From Zopfochytrium polystomum (Eukaryota; Chytridiomycota; Chytridiomycetes; Chytridiales; Chytridiaceae), in the NCBI GenBank assembly GCA_025765615.1, contig JAIVFJ010000027.1, positions 1 through 64,000 on the forward strand: a stretch of DNA of 64,000 bases, in the 5' to 3' direction. Made by a program: the position numbers and the translations under genes. Shown in pieces: positions 21,058 to 31,443 of this stretch (its first letter is position 1; each line of letters begins with the position of its first letter). The notes beneath the pieces are model-generated. The model ran no database searches, was not told where the DNA came from, and worked only from the letters and a program-made list of their open reading frames with translations.

Positions 21058-23739
21058 TCAGCGGATGCACACGACTTCCTCCATGCCGTGAGCCAAACGA
21101 GCAACGTCTTCCTCTTCGTCTTTGGGCCCAACGAGCAGCAGCAGCTTGCTCGCGCAGCAGCCTCTTTCCTCGTCCTTCTCCTGTTCCTGTTGCTCCTCGT
21201 CCTCTTCCTGGTGCTCGGCCTCGGCCTCGCCCCGGCGGCGGCGGCGGCAGCGCCCGTTGACGAGCGTGGCAAACGGGTCCTCTTCTTCCTCGCTGCTGTT
21301 GTCGTCGTTGTTGCCGCCTCCGTCGCAGCGTTCCTTGGCGTCTGCGGCGGCCGCCTCGCTGTCCTCCGGACGTTCGTGTTCAGCAGTAGTCTCCGCGAGC
21401 GCAAAGCCAGCCTCTTCGTTGTCGCCACCGCCGCCGCCGCCGTGCCCCCCTTCGCCAGCGTCATTGTGATTATCTCCGTCGACGTCGTTGTCATTGTCAT
21501 TGTCGTCAACGACGACGGGTGACGCGTCCGTGGCCTTCGTCGCCAGCCGGTCCCTTGCCTCTCCCCTATCCTCCTCCTCTTCCCGCCGCGCTTGATCGAT
21601 GCCCCGCAGAGGCGGCGAAAGCGAGAGCAGAGGGTTCCACCGGGGGGTGCCCGGAGCGGAGCAGTCCGTCTCGGGCGGTACCACGTCGCGGAGCGGCTGC
21701 GGCGGGGCCGCGACAAACTTGGTCGTCGTCGTCGGGTCCGTTTGAGTCAGCGCGGACGGAAAGCCGTCCAGCATGTCCTTCTCCCTCTCCTTCTGCTTTC
21801 CCCAGTCCTCCTCCTTGTTCACCCTTAAGCCGGCGGCCCTATAAGCTGAATGAACGTATGCGGTCGATGCAGCAGGGTTCGATCCGCCGGCTCCTCCCAA
21901 TCCCCCTCCTCCTCTTCCACTGCCACCAGCACCGCCCATCTTTGCGACCCACTCCCGTACCAACGACCACTTCAACGCGCCGCCGCCGCCGCCGCCACTC
22001 CCGACTCCACCGTCATCACCCCTCGAAAAGCGCTCGCCGCTCGCTCTCCCGTCCTCGGGTCCGGGGCCAGGTCCGGGCGCAGAGGCACCCGCAGCCATCG
22101 CCGCCACGCCGGCGGCGGCCCTGGTGGCGGCGTCCGACAGCGCGCACCGTCCGGACGCGACCCACTTGAGCAGCGCCGCCTTGCGGCCGGCCACGGCGAC
22201 GGCGGCGAAGCCGGTGGGCGCGGCCGGGGCGGCGGCGACGCGGATCTCGCCGCGACGCAGCGGGTGCAACGGCGGCGGTCGCAAAAGAGGCGACGACGGG
22301 CCGGCGGTGCTGCTGCTGCTTTCGCTGCGCCGACGAGGTGTCACCGGCGACGACGGTGAGGGTGGGTGTGGCGACGGCGGCGGCGGCGACAGCGGCGGCG
22401 ACAGCGTGCCAGCAGCCATTGGTGCGGGGCCGGCGGTCGGGGAGCTGAGGCGCGCGTGGTGCGCCAGCAGCTGTGCATGCGACTTGGCGCGGCGGACAGC
22501 GGCCGCGGCCGCGGCGGCGCAGGTGGACGACGACGTCGGCGCGGCGGTCGCTGTGAAACTGGAGGAGCGAGGCGGGTAAAAGTGTGGGGGCGGCTTCCGC
22601 ACGGATCCTGCGGCGGAGTGGACTGCCGAGCCGATGGCGTCGGTGCTGCACAACCGAAACAAGGTAGGCTCAGCGCAGCAGCGGTGGCTGCTGCCGCCGT
22701 CGCCGGCGCCGGCGCCGTCGGTCGACGCGCGGGGCCGCGCGCCCGTGCCCGTGTCCGCCGTGGCCGTCGAGTGGCATCCCAAGTCCGTTCTGGCGCGGCG
22801 GTGGCCGCGCTCCATTAGCGCCTCTGCGACGGTACAGTCGCCCATCCGCGGCCATGCGCCCATACCATTCGCCGTCGACGACGACGACGCGTCGCGGCCG
22901 CCGCCGGCACGCAAGGCAACGCCGACGTCCCCGTCGTCGCACGCGGCCGCGAGCATGCCACCCAGCAGCCTCCGGCGTCGCCGCTGACACGCGTCGTCGC
23001 CGTCAAAACAAAAGTCCCCGTCGTCACTGCCGCCGTCGTGACCGTTGCCGTCGGCGCTTGTCTCGGCATTGTCGACGCCGTCGCGGCGGCGGCGGCAGTA
23101 GTAGCAATCATCGTTGCGCGCGCAAGGCCCCGCACCGTCCGTGTCACGGTGTTGCCGGACACAGCGCGCGTTTTCGGCGGTGGCGTCGTCGTCGCAGCCG
23201 GTCCCTGGGGTGCCGGTTGTCGTGGCGGTGGCCGGCAGGGCGCAGCGCTGTCGCCGGCAGGCTCGAGGGAGGGTGCCCGCGTCGCTGCCGTCGCAAACGG
23301 TGGCCGCGTCGGCGCCATCGTCGCAACTGTCAAAACAAACACCGCCGGTACCGTTACTGTCGGTGCTCCTGTCTTTGCTGATTCGGTTGCCGTAGCGGTC
23401 GTCGGCGTTGTCGCCGTCGCGTTCGTCGTCGTCGTCGTCGGTGGTGTCCGCGTCGAACGAGTCGGTGAAGGCCGCGTCGCCTAGCCAGGCAGAGGCGGCG
23501 GCGGCGGCGGCGGTTGCGGCGGTTACAGTTGTCGTGGAGATAGTCGCGGTGGTCGGGGAGGCGGCCCTGGGTGACAGTGACGAGCAGGCGGAGGAGGAGC
23601 ACGAGGAGGAGGAAGGGGAGGAGGAGGGGGAGGACGGGTGAGGCGAGGAGGGGAAGGAAGCGGCGGCGGCCTTGGCGGCGGCGGTGAAGAGACGGAGGGC
23701 GCCGTTGGTGGCTGCCGACGGCGGCGGCGGCGGCTGCAT
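21058..23739 (-). CDS. Low-complexity hypothetical protein
   Basis: An uninterrupted 893-residue frame starting MQPPPPPSAATNG. It is dominated by Ala/Ser/Pro stretches, an Asp-rich segment with scattered Cys (TDDDDDERDG; many CDDG-type pieces), and a Glu/Asp-rich C-terminus. The only ordered-looking segment is KWSLVREWVAKMGG with AAGLRVNKEEDWGKQKEREK nearby. I recognise no family. The DNA is extremely GC-rich with CGG/GTC trinucleotide bias, so long frames arise by chance on both strands and the true coding frame is unproven. Alternatives are an intron-containing gene using only part of this frame, or a non-coding GC-rich block. Confidence 0.35.
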   Translation of the reverse strand: MQPPPPPSAATNGALRLFTAAAKAAAASFPSSPHPSSPSSSPSSSSCSSSACSSLSPRAASPTTATISTTTVTAATAAAAAASAWLGDAAFTDSFDADTTDDDDDERDGDNADDRYGNRISKDRSTDSNGTGGVCFDSCDDGADAATVCDGSDAGTLPRACRRQRCALPATATTTGTPGTGCDDDATAENARCVRQHRDTDGAGPCARNDDCYYCRRRRDGVDNAETSADGNGHDGGSDDGDFCFDGDDACQRRRRRLLGGMLAAACDDGDVGVALRAGGGRDASSSSTANGMGAWPRMGDCTVAEALMERGHRRARTDLGCHSTATADTGTGARPRASTDGAGAGDGGSSHRCCAEPTLFRLCSTDAIGSAVHSAAGSVRKPPPHFYPPRSSSFTATAAPTSSSTCAAAAAAAVRRAKSHAQLLAHHARLSSPTAGPAPMAAGTLSPPLSPPPPSPHPPSPSSPVTPRRRSESSSSTAGPSSPLLRPPPLHPLRRGEIRVAAAPAAPTGFAAVAVAGRKAALLKWVASGRCALSDAATRAAAGVAAMAAGASAPGPGPGPEDGRASGERFSRGDDGGVGSGGGGGGALKWSLVREWVAKMGGAGGSGRGGGGLGGAGGSNPAASTAYVHSAYRAAGLRVNKEEDWGKQKEREKDMLDGFPSALTQTDPTTTTKFVAAPPQPLRDVVPPETDCSAPGTPRWNPLLSLSPPLRGIDQARREEEEDRGEARDRLATKATDASPVVVDDNDNDNDVDGDNHNDAGEGGHGGGGGGDNEEAGFALAETTAEHERPEDSEAAAADAKERCDGGGNNDDNSSEEEEDPFATLVNGRCRRRRRGEAEAEHQEEDEEQQEQEKDEERGCCASKLLLLVGPKDEEEDVARLAHGMEEVVCIR

Positions 23740-24298
23740 GCGGAGTACGCTTCCCCTGCAATTCTTTCGAAGTTGCTTTGACTTGTTTTTTTATTTTTTT
23801 CTTTTGTTGTTGTGTTTTTGTTTTTCCAGCTGTTGGGGGCTGTCTGTCTGTCTGTGTGAGTGTGTTTGTGTGTTTGTGTGTGTGTGTGTGAGTGTGTGTC
23901 TGCTCTCTCTCTCCTCGACTTCGTCTTCGCGCTCTCGGCATGGAGAAATACAACAGAAGGAAACGAGAAAAAAAACTCAACGCCACCACAACTCTTTTTG
24001 GGCAGGCAGGCAGGCAGGCAGGCAGTGCGCGACTCCCATCACACATCCATGCATATGTGTATCCATATCCATACCCATCATACCCATATCCGTATCCATA
24101 TCCATCCATCAAAGCCTTGACTTCTTGTCTGTCCATGCGCACCACAACCCACCCCCATCTCATTCAGTCCAAATTTGGCGTGGTGGATCGCACGTTACTA
24201 ATAGTGGAGAAGAACTCTACTGGCCCGTGCGAGCAACCACCTCCACCCATCTTCCATCATATGTTGTTTTGTTTGTTCGGAAGCCGAGAGAGAGCGAG

Positions 24299-24343
<45 letters not shown>

Positions 24344-25220
24344 GAGGGAGACAGAGAGCGAGAGAAAAGAAAAAGGAGTCGGTGGCAGGTGGAATAATAA
24401 TCATAAGCCAGACATTTGTTGCAGTTGGCATTTCGCAGTGCCCAACCCCATCGTGAATCGCGAGGGTTGGAGCACCACGCACACTAACATCCACCAGAAG
24501 GTGAGTGAGGGAGGGGTTCTCGGTGCATTACGATCTAGGCCCCCGTAGTGGTTGATGGGGATTGTCCCTTTGTCCTGGGGCTATTTTTGGTGGGGGAAGG
24601 GAAAAGTGGTCACGAGACGGTTTCAACAGACTGAATAACAGTAATGAATCTTGAACACATGTATCAAATGTATGTACTAGCTGCGTAAAAAGAGAGCGTA
24701 GGCTCTGCCGAGCTGAGCTGGGGATCGAGAGGGGTGGGAAGAAGAGAAGGAGGAGGAGATTGAATAGAATGCTTGATAGAGGGACGCAGCACGCGCCTCG
24801 TGCGCCGGCGAATTGCACACAGCCCAAAAGAGACCCAGAGACAGGGCCACCACTGCAACTGGAGCAAGCCCGACGGGTCTGCGCCGCTCTGTCGGTCTCC
24901 CAATGCGCGGGGGACCGAGGGTTTTTGTCTTCTTTCCATGGCCCCTTTGGGGTCGTCTGTCTCTCTCCCTCTCTCCCCCTCTCTCCCTCTCTTTCTCCTC
25001 ACTCTCTCTTGCTCTCTCCCCTTTTCTCTCGTCCTCGCTTTCGCTCTCCTCAAACCTCTGTCTCTGACGAAGAGATCGGCCGGACAGGTTTCAGACCAGT
25101 AGACTGACAGGGACTCGTCACAAGGAGACAGACAGACAGACAGACAGACAGCAGCAACATCAGCGCCCAATATCCTTTCAACCGGCCACCACCACCACTT
25201 GGCTCGCCCTGGCGGGGCCT
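23740..25220. repeat. Microsatellite-rich intergenic region upstream of the kinase
   Basis: No gene is recognised in this 1.5 kb. It holds a GT-rich tract (about 23848-23898), a (CAGG)n run (24004-24023), a degenerate CCATAT/CCATAC hexamer array (about 24047-24112), a (GA)n run (about 24286-24362), a CT-rich tract (about 24958-25060) and a (GACA)n run (about 25125-25152). The last two lie directly before the kinase start codon and fit a pyrimidine-rich promoter or leader. Short frames within it follow the repeats. Confidence 0.8.
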
Positions 25221-28200
25221 ATGTCCTCCCTCCCTCCCGACCACTCCTCGCCTCACCCCCCCTCCGTCGGTTACATGAACGGCGCCGCTCGGAATGGTGG
25301 GCCGGCAGCCTCCTCCTCCTCCTCCTCCTCCTCCTCCTCTCCCGCCAACACCACCCCTGCCACTGCTTCCGTCACTTCCTCAGCTTCAGACCGGGCTGCC
25401 TCGACGCCCTCCTACTCCTCCGCTCCTGACCTTTGTCGACTCCAGGCGCACGTAAAGTTTGGCGATAATGGCTCGGCGTCGAGAATCGATGAGGACGGCA
25501 TGGACGTCGACTCCTTGCTCGGAAAGGCTGCAAGATCGCCGCCACAGCCCGCTCCCCAAATCGCGAGTGACGGCTCAACTTCACCCTCTCCGTCCTCAGG
25601 AACCACCGCCGCCGAAAGCTCCAACCCACCCTCTCCCACTTACAAGCTGGAGCTCCCCCCCGATTTTCCATCAGCTCCTCGCCGATCGCTTCCCGTCTAC
25701 TCCACCCCTGCAGCAGCACCACCTTCGCTATCAAAGGCGTCCAACACTACTAGAGGATCGAAACCGTTGGCCCTCAACACCTCCAGATCCGTCTCAAACT
25801 CGACGAGCTCTTTGGGTGGTGGACCACCTTCTTCGCGCCGAGGATTTGTTGACCTCAACGATCAGCCAGTGCTTTCCCCAGCTTCTCTACCCGCCTACGG
25901 AACTCCGATCGATCCTTCATTCCTTGATCGAAAGCAAGGTTCCACGGGAAGCCTTCATGGGAGCTTTCCTGGGTCTCCCTACCAGCCTTATCCTCCTCCG
26001 CCGCAGGTACGAGCGTATCGATTTTAATTCAGTTTGAGCTTTCGCGATATGCTTTGTTTTCTATTCCCAAACAAATACTCGCGCTTTTAGCAACGCAAAT
26101 GAAAAACCTTAACTCTGACTCTCGTTAAACTTAGACTTCAGCTGGCTACGTTTATGGGTCGAAGCGAGATCTATGGGAGAACTCGATGGTTGGGACGAAA
26201 ACGGAAACCTTCTTTGGAAAAGAGTCACTTCGGGCGAGTCTGCCGTCCGCCCCTCCCCCTCGAATGACAGCCATACTCACGGCGTCACCGCCCTCCTCAA
26301 GCTCGGACATCAAACCACCTGCCGCACAACCAAGGCGGTCGCGAAATGACATCTTCAACACAGTGCACACTGTAACGAAACCCGCGATCAAAATGACGAA
26401 TGAAGAATTGAAGGAGTTAAAGCAAAGTCCCTTGACGACAATTCAACCCTTGAGAAACGAAGGTGATGCGATCAAGGTTGTTTCGGAACCTTGTCCCGAG
26501 GGTGGCGACGAGTTATTCTCGACTGGAACAAAGCTTATGCGATCGCCATCCCCGACGCGGAAACTGGCTGATTTCTATACGAGGAGCGTGAACTCGGAAC
26601 GCTTTTCTTTCGACCGGCCGTCGTCCGGCGATGCATCGAACTCAAAGTCTTTGCGAAGGGGTTTTGTGGACTTGGACGACAGCGGTGTCCCCTTGTCGCG
26701 TGCGGCCCCCTCGTCCTTGTCTCAAAATGGAGCTTCAAACTCATCCGGATCTAGGAAACTTTCGCCCAGCGACTCGCCTTTCGGACCACCGCACAAGCGC
26801 CTTTCCGCCCCGTCCATGAAGTCGTCCCTTCACTATGCCGACGACGATAATATGGCTATGGATGACGAACCCCGCCACTCGGTTCCCAGCAATCCGCACG
26901 CCCGTTCTAAACGTAAAAAGAAGAAGCCCGTGGGACTGACAGTTGTAACAAACCCCGCCAATGAGTTTGATAATATCCACTTGAGTTTTTTGCCGCTGCG
27001 CAAAAACTTTTTAGGTGAAGGTCGTTACGCCCAGGTCTATCTTGGACAGTACACGACGACCGCCCCATCCATTCCTCCGGCCGCCGTGTCAGCGTCTGCA
27101 GTTCCGGGCGCTGCAGCGGACTCGGCAATCAGCTCCCCATCATATCCTCAAAGCGCCAGCACGGTACCAACTTCTTTCTTGCTCGATCAGACCCCTGCGA
27201 CAGACAGGGCGGTGTCGCCCTCCGCCGCGATCGGGGCGCCTGTTGCTGCACCCACTACTGCCGAATTTCAGGCGTGCGCCGTAAAACGGCTTCACGCGAC
27301 GCCGGACTGCCAAGCAATTGGCCTTGCAGAACTATTTATTCTTCGGCGAATTGGGCAGCACCCTCACATTGTCCACTTGATTGGAGCAAAGGACGAGAAC
27401 GACGTCGAGGCCGTCGGCGTTCGTGAACGGATAAAGGCAATAGCAACTGGTTCCAGTTCGTCTGGAAGCCCAAAGAGTGGCTCGCACGGCATCCGTGCTG
27501 AAAAATTGCACCAAATGTTGGAACCGTCGCCGCGGCTGTTGATACTGCTGCAGTACGAACCGGGAGGAACCATGTGGGAGTACATCGATGCTTCGAGGGA
27601 GGATGGCGGAATCGGCCAAGATCTTTGGCTTAAGTGGTCGAGACAGTTGGCATCGGCAGTTGAGTACATTCATTCCCTGGGAATCGTTCATCACGATATC
27701 AAGCCGCACAACTGTTTGGTAAGTTCCTGCTATCCTGGTGCTCTTTTTTCTTTTTCCTTTTTTTTTTTTTTTTTTTTTTTTTTGTTGTCCAATTCAAGCA
27801 TATTTACTGTCGCCCCTGTCGATATCGGCAGCTCAACGAATTCAATGATGTGAAGCTCTCTGACTTTGGGAACGCGTGCTTCGTTCCGGGATTCAGCCCA
27901 TCGCCGTTTGCCGACGCGGCAGCAGAACGATCGGCCTCGCCGGTCCCGCTCTCCCCAGCCGCCTGGCGATACATCAACCCATCCGACACCAACCACTCAT
28001 TCCACTCCAACCAGACCAACTTCCTGTCCCTCCCGCCCTCCCCCCTCCCCCGCTCAACGTCCACCCCTCCGTCAACGCGCCTGACCGACCTCCAATCATT
28101 AGCCGCACCGGACCCCTCGTCCATTCCAGCCCGCAACGCGTCGTCGTCATCATCGTCATCATCATCATCGCCCTCCCCGTCGTCCACGTCAACGACCCCG

Positions 28201-28602
28201 TCGCCAACAACCTCCTCGCTCGTGGACGGGCTGGGCCGCGGCACGCAGGCGTACACGGCCCCGGAGCTCTTCGACACGCCGCCGACGACGTACTCGTTCC
28301 CAATCGACGTGTACTCACTCGGCGTCACCATGCACGTCGCCGCCACCGCCGCGGACCCGTTCTGCCAGTCCCGCACCGCCGTGCAGATGCTGATGGGCAT
28401 CCGCCGTGGGTACTGGGCGTCCGGCTTGCAGGTCGAGGGCGCGTCCGCGGACGACGGCGTCGCGTTCCCGGGCGGCGAGATGCTCGACAGGGAGCTGGCC
28501 GGCGTCATGAGCAAGTGCGTCGAGCGGGATCCCGCAGCTCGCCCCACTGCCCGTGAGGTGGTCGTCGCCCTGATGACTTTGGCGGTGAAGGGGCAGAAGT
28601 AA
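25221..28602 (+). CDS. Protein kinase with large catalytic-domain insertions
   Basis: Three exons: 25221-26006, 26135-27718 and 27832-28602. Introns are GT-AG and in phase; the second contains a poly-T run. The N-terminal roughly 590 residues are Ser/Pro-rich and disordered, with two related RRGFVDL(N/D)D motifs (about 25840 and 26660). The kinase domain has glycine loop LGEGRYAQVYLG, catalytic Lys in ACAVKRL, catalytic loop IVHHDIKPHN (His-His-Asp instead of His-Arg-Asp), Mg loop LSDFGNA, and TAPELF. About 70 residues are inserted between the glycine loop and the Lys. About 120 Ser/Pro-rich residues sit between DFG and APE, in the activation segment. The C-lobe ends with ERDPAARPTAREVV. All catalytic residues are present, so activity is likely; the subfamily is not clear. 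Signalling role inferred only. Confidence 0.85.
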
Positions 28603-29225
28603 AAACCAAAAAACAAAACGGGGGCAAAGAAACCAAACCCCCTTCCGGCGGCCGGGCCCCGGCCCCCATGGACCCCGCTCGGCAGTCATTCCACGTTTCT
28701 GGTTTTGTGATTGGACTGGACGCCCTTTGCTGGTCCGGCCTCCTCCGTTTCCCAGAAGCAACCCTTCTCCCTTGTCCACACCACCGAATACCCACGCGCT
28801 CCGCCAATCATTTATCTTCTTCTTTAGCCTTTGCAATATCACTAAGTTCCAACTCATCTGGTCCTTTTCTGAATCAACCTTCTTATCTCAACTCAGGTAA
28901 ATTTTCTCTGTTAACATTTTTAATTATGAGCGGCTTTGGCAACTCGACCAAACTGCTCGAGTCCACGAAACAAAGAGAAGACAGGTTTCAATATGAATAA
29001 TATCTTTTCAGAAAGCTTCGCGGAACGGGGTGCGGGGGGAGGGTTTGCAAAACATGAGGGTAAACGTGAAAGTCTCTGCGATACAAGAAGGATAATGTTC
29101 AATGAGGTCGGAGAGGAATATCGTCAAATACTAGTAAAGACCAGTCCTGTCTTCAAACAACAGATCTGAAAATGCGCGAAAACTATGGTTACTCAATGTT
29201 ACATCCATCTGCTGTCCTGTCTGTT
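28603..29225. other. Intergenic, convergent 3' ends
   Basis: About 620 bp between the kinase stop and the stop of the minus-strand Ser-rich gene. It should contain both 3' ends. Nothing else is recognisable; short frames have no domain signature. Confidence 0.5.
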
Positions 29226-31193
29226 TTATGATTCAATTCTACAAATTCGCGAAATGTGAACCGGCTCCATGCCGTAAGAGAGCTGGCTGTCAGCGCTGGA
29301 GCAACTGGAGCTTCTCTCGCAGAAAAGGAACAGCCCAGCGTTTGAGTTCCTGCCCTCGCCAAAGCCTTCGGTAACACTGCTGTGAGTCTCCACTGTTTCC
29401 ATCGATGCTTTTCTTCCTCTTGTCACGGTAGGGGCAGAGCGGTGACATTGTTTACCAGCACGAATGTTATCGGCATGCTTGTTCAATAAAGGTTTCTTCA
29501 ATGAATTGCCGCCGAGCTGTAGCCGACTGTCAGCAGTAACATAACTGACAGACTCTGAGTACTGCGAGGAAGAGTCAGAGGCATCATCTAGATATGCATC
29601 ATAAAAGGAGCTGTCGATTGTCGCGCACTCTCGCCTGTCCGCACAGGAGCCGATGCTGTCGGTTTCGGATGTCCCAGTTTCGGTCATATTTTTTTTGTTC
29701 TCTGGGCGCCACTTGGATGCATTCGTCGACATTAGGAAATTCTCCCTCGCCACCGCGTTTTGGGGCCCGAGGACTTCCTTGCTGCCCAATTCTGCCCTTT
29801 GTTTAATAAAACGGGAAGGGGAAGATGATACGTTCGACAACATTCGCTCCGTGGAAACACGCGGTGGTCGAATGAATTCAATAGCGCCGCCATATTTTGC
29901 AGCTGACGGTCGGCGCGGTCCATCATATCGAGGAGACCTGGCAGAGGTACTTGACTCCATATCGGGAGCAAACGCTGCCTCCAGTGCCGCTACAGCGGCG
30001 TTTTGCGACGTCCGCAGAGAACAAAGTTGAAAAGGTGATAGCATTGGTGTGATTGGCCTTGCTAGAGCGTCTTCGAACGTGGAACCAGGAGTAGTGCCAG
30101 GTGAACTGCGGACAGATTGAGTCTCCACTTCATTATCGATTCCTCCCATTGCTTGTGTTGTTGAGCTGGAAGGACTCTGGCTCCGAACTGGAAGGACCTC
30201 CTTGCTCAGCAATCGCCGCCAATGTTTCCAGTCGGAATACATTTGTCTCCCAGAAGTCGAATCCTGGACGCTAACAGAAAATACGCTTGCGTTGACGCTA
30301 AGACTGGGTGGATTGCTGCTAGTTGGACTTATATTAATGCCATCACTTGTGCTGACAGTTGAGCGATTCCCCGCATTCCGTTGAGAGTGTTCTCTTCTGC
30401 GCCGAATACTTCCGAAAACAGATCTTGGAACACTGAGGAAAGAGCCGCAGGTTGACCCAGCTGGAGAGTCTGGGGATGGCGGGGAAATCATGTACGGTGA
30501 TTGAGTCTCCGTTTCGATGTGGTGAAGCGCGGGTCCCTTCCCGTGCATCTCCTCCTCATTTCGGGAAGAACCTGCAAACGGGCCGTGAGCGGGCCGTTGT
30601 CCTTTGGGTGGGGCATGCTTTCCTGGTTTCCATGGGACAGAAAAATCCGTTGTTGACCGAGAGCGAGAAAGTACGGAAAAACGCCGCAACAGCGGAGTGA
30701 GACGGGACGGAGAGCTCGGTGAGTATGCAGGCTCTGGTGAGTTGCTTGCTCGGTTCGATCCTGGTTGGCGCGCAGGTGCCACCAATCTGTCCAGGTATCG
30801 ATCCCTAACGCCATCAAAAGATCTGGACCGGCGGAGTGGCAGAGTTGCCGTGTTGGCGGAATGATAATCGCTGTCGAGGCCGTCGCAGCTTCGGATGGCG
30901 AGGTGTGGGCTGAGTAGGTATTGCCTGGAACGCTCAGCTACGCTTTGACTGCCGCTCAGGTCAAGTGATGACGCTGACGTCGAGGAACGCATTGTGGACT
31001 GTGACGCGGACCTCTTGCCAACTGAGTTGAAGAAAAAACTCGCTATTGCGGAATTGGAAGCTGCAGAGCCCCGCCGTGAAAGCACTTCGGGAGGGTGGGC
31101 CAACGGCTGCAGGCGTGAGGGATGTAAAGGTGGTGGGTGAGGGGCTTCGGGCGGTGTCGGCGGCAGCTCTGTTGGATGATACTGCGTTGGCAT
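29226..31193 (-). CDS. Ser-rich disordered hypothetical protein
   Basis: A 655-residue frame beginning MPTQYHPTELPPTPPEAP and ending ICRIES. I chose the Met at 31193 because the open frame farther upstream runs through a GT microsatellite (read as poly-Thr-His) and antisense to the COG4 first exon. The protein is rich in Ser, Arg and Pro with many RRxS-type sites (RRGSAAS, RRSRSF, RRFSVLSRSRS, GSIRRRREHS), which look like basophilic kinase targets. A conserved-looking piece is YSDWKHWRRLLSKEV. No domain or transmembrane helix is seen. It is divergent from COG4 across a 250 bp spacer. Function unknown. Confidence 0.55.
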   Translation of the reverse strand: MPTQYHPTELPPTPPEAPHPPPLHPSRLQPLAHPPEVLSRRGSAASNSAIASFFFNSVGKRSASQSTMRSSTSASSLDLSGSQSVAERSRQYLLSPHLAIRSCDGLDSDYHSANTATLPLRRSRSFDGVRDRYLDRLVAPARQPGSNRASNSPEPAYSPSSPSRLTPLLRRFSVLSRSRSTTDFSVPWKPGKHAPPKGQRPAHGPFAGSSRNEEEMHGKGPALHHIETETQSPYMISPPSPDSPAGSTCGSFLSVPRSVFGSIRRRREHSQRNAGNRSTVSTSDGINISPTSSNPPSLSVNASVFSVSVQDSTSGRQMYSDWKHWRRLLSKEVLPVRSQSPSSSTTQAMGGIDNEVETQSVRSSPGTTPGSTFEDALARPITPMLSPFQLCSLRTSQNAAVAALEAAFAPDMESSTSARSPRYDGPRRPSAAKYGGAIEFIRPPRVSTERMLSNVSSSPSRFIKQRAELGSKEVLGPQNAVARENFLMSTNASKWRPENKKNMTETGTSETDSIGSCADRRECATIDSSFYDAYLDDASDSSSQYSESVSYVTADSRLQLGGNSLKKPLLNKHADNIRAGKQCHRSAPTVTRGRKASMETVETHSSVTEGFGEGRNSNAGLFLFCERSSSCSSADSQLSYGMEPVHISRICRIES

Positions 31194-31326
31194 TGTGTGG
31201 AAGGGGAGGAAGCGCTGCTTGTTCTCACGGTCAGCTGCTAATGAAAGCAGCTTATTCCCCGCCAGACAGAGATAAAAAGAAAGTGAAAGTGGAGAGAGAC
31301 AGAGACAGAGAGAGAGAGAGAGAGCG

Positions 31327-31366
<40 letters not shown>

Positions 31367-31443
31367 TGTGTGTTTTTGTGTGGTGTGCTTCGCAGCTCAC
31401 GTGATCAAACGGAAATCGCGACAAGACCGGCTCCCCCCGATCC
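31194..31443. promoter_or_regulatory. Divergent promoter region with (GA)n(GT)n microsatellite
   Basis: Only 250 bp separate the Ser-rich gene (-) and COG4 (+), so both promoters must lie here. It contains a (GA)n tract (about 31296-31326) followed by a (GT)n tract (31329-31382). The purine run is on the COG4 coding strand and the pyrimidine run on the other gene's strand. No TATA box is obvious. Confidence 0.6.
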
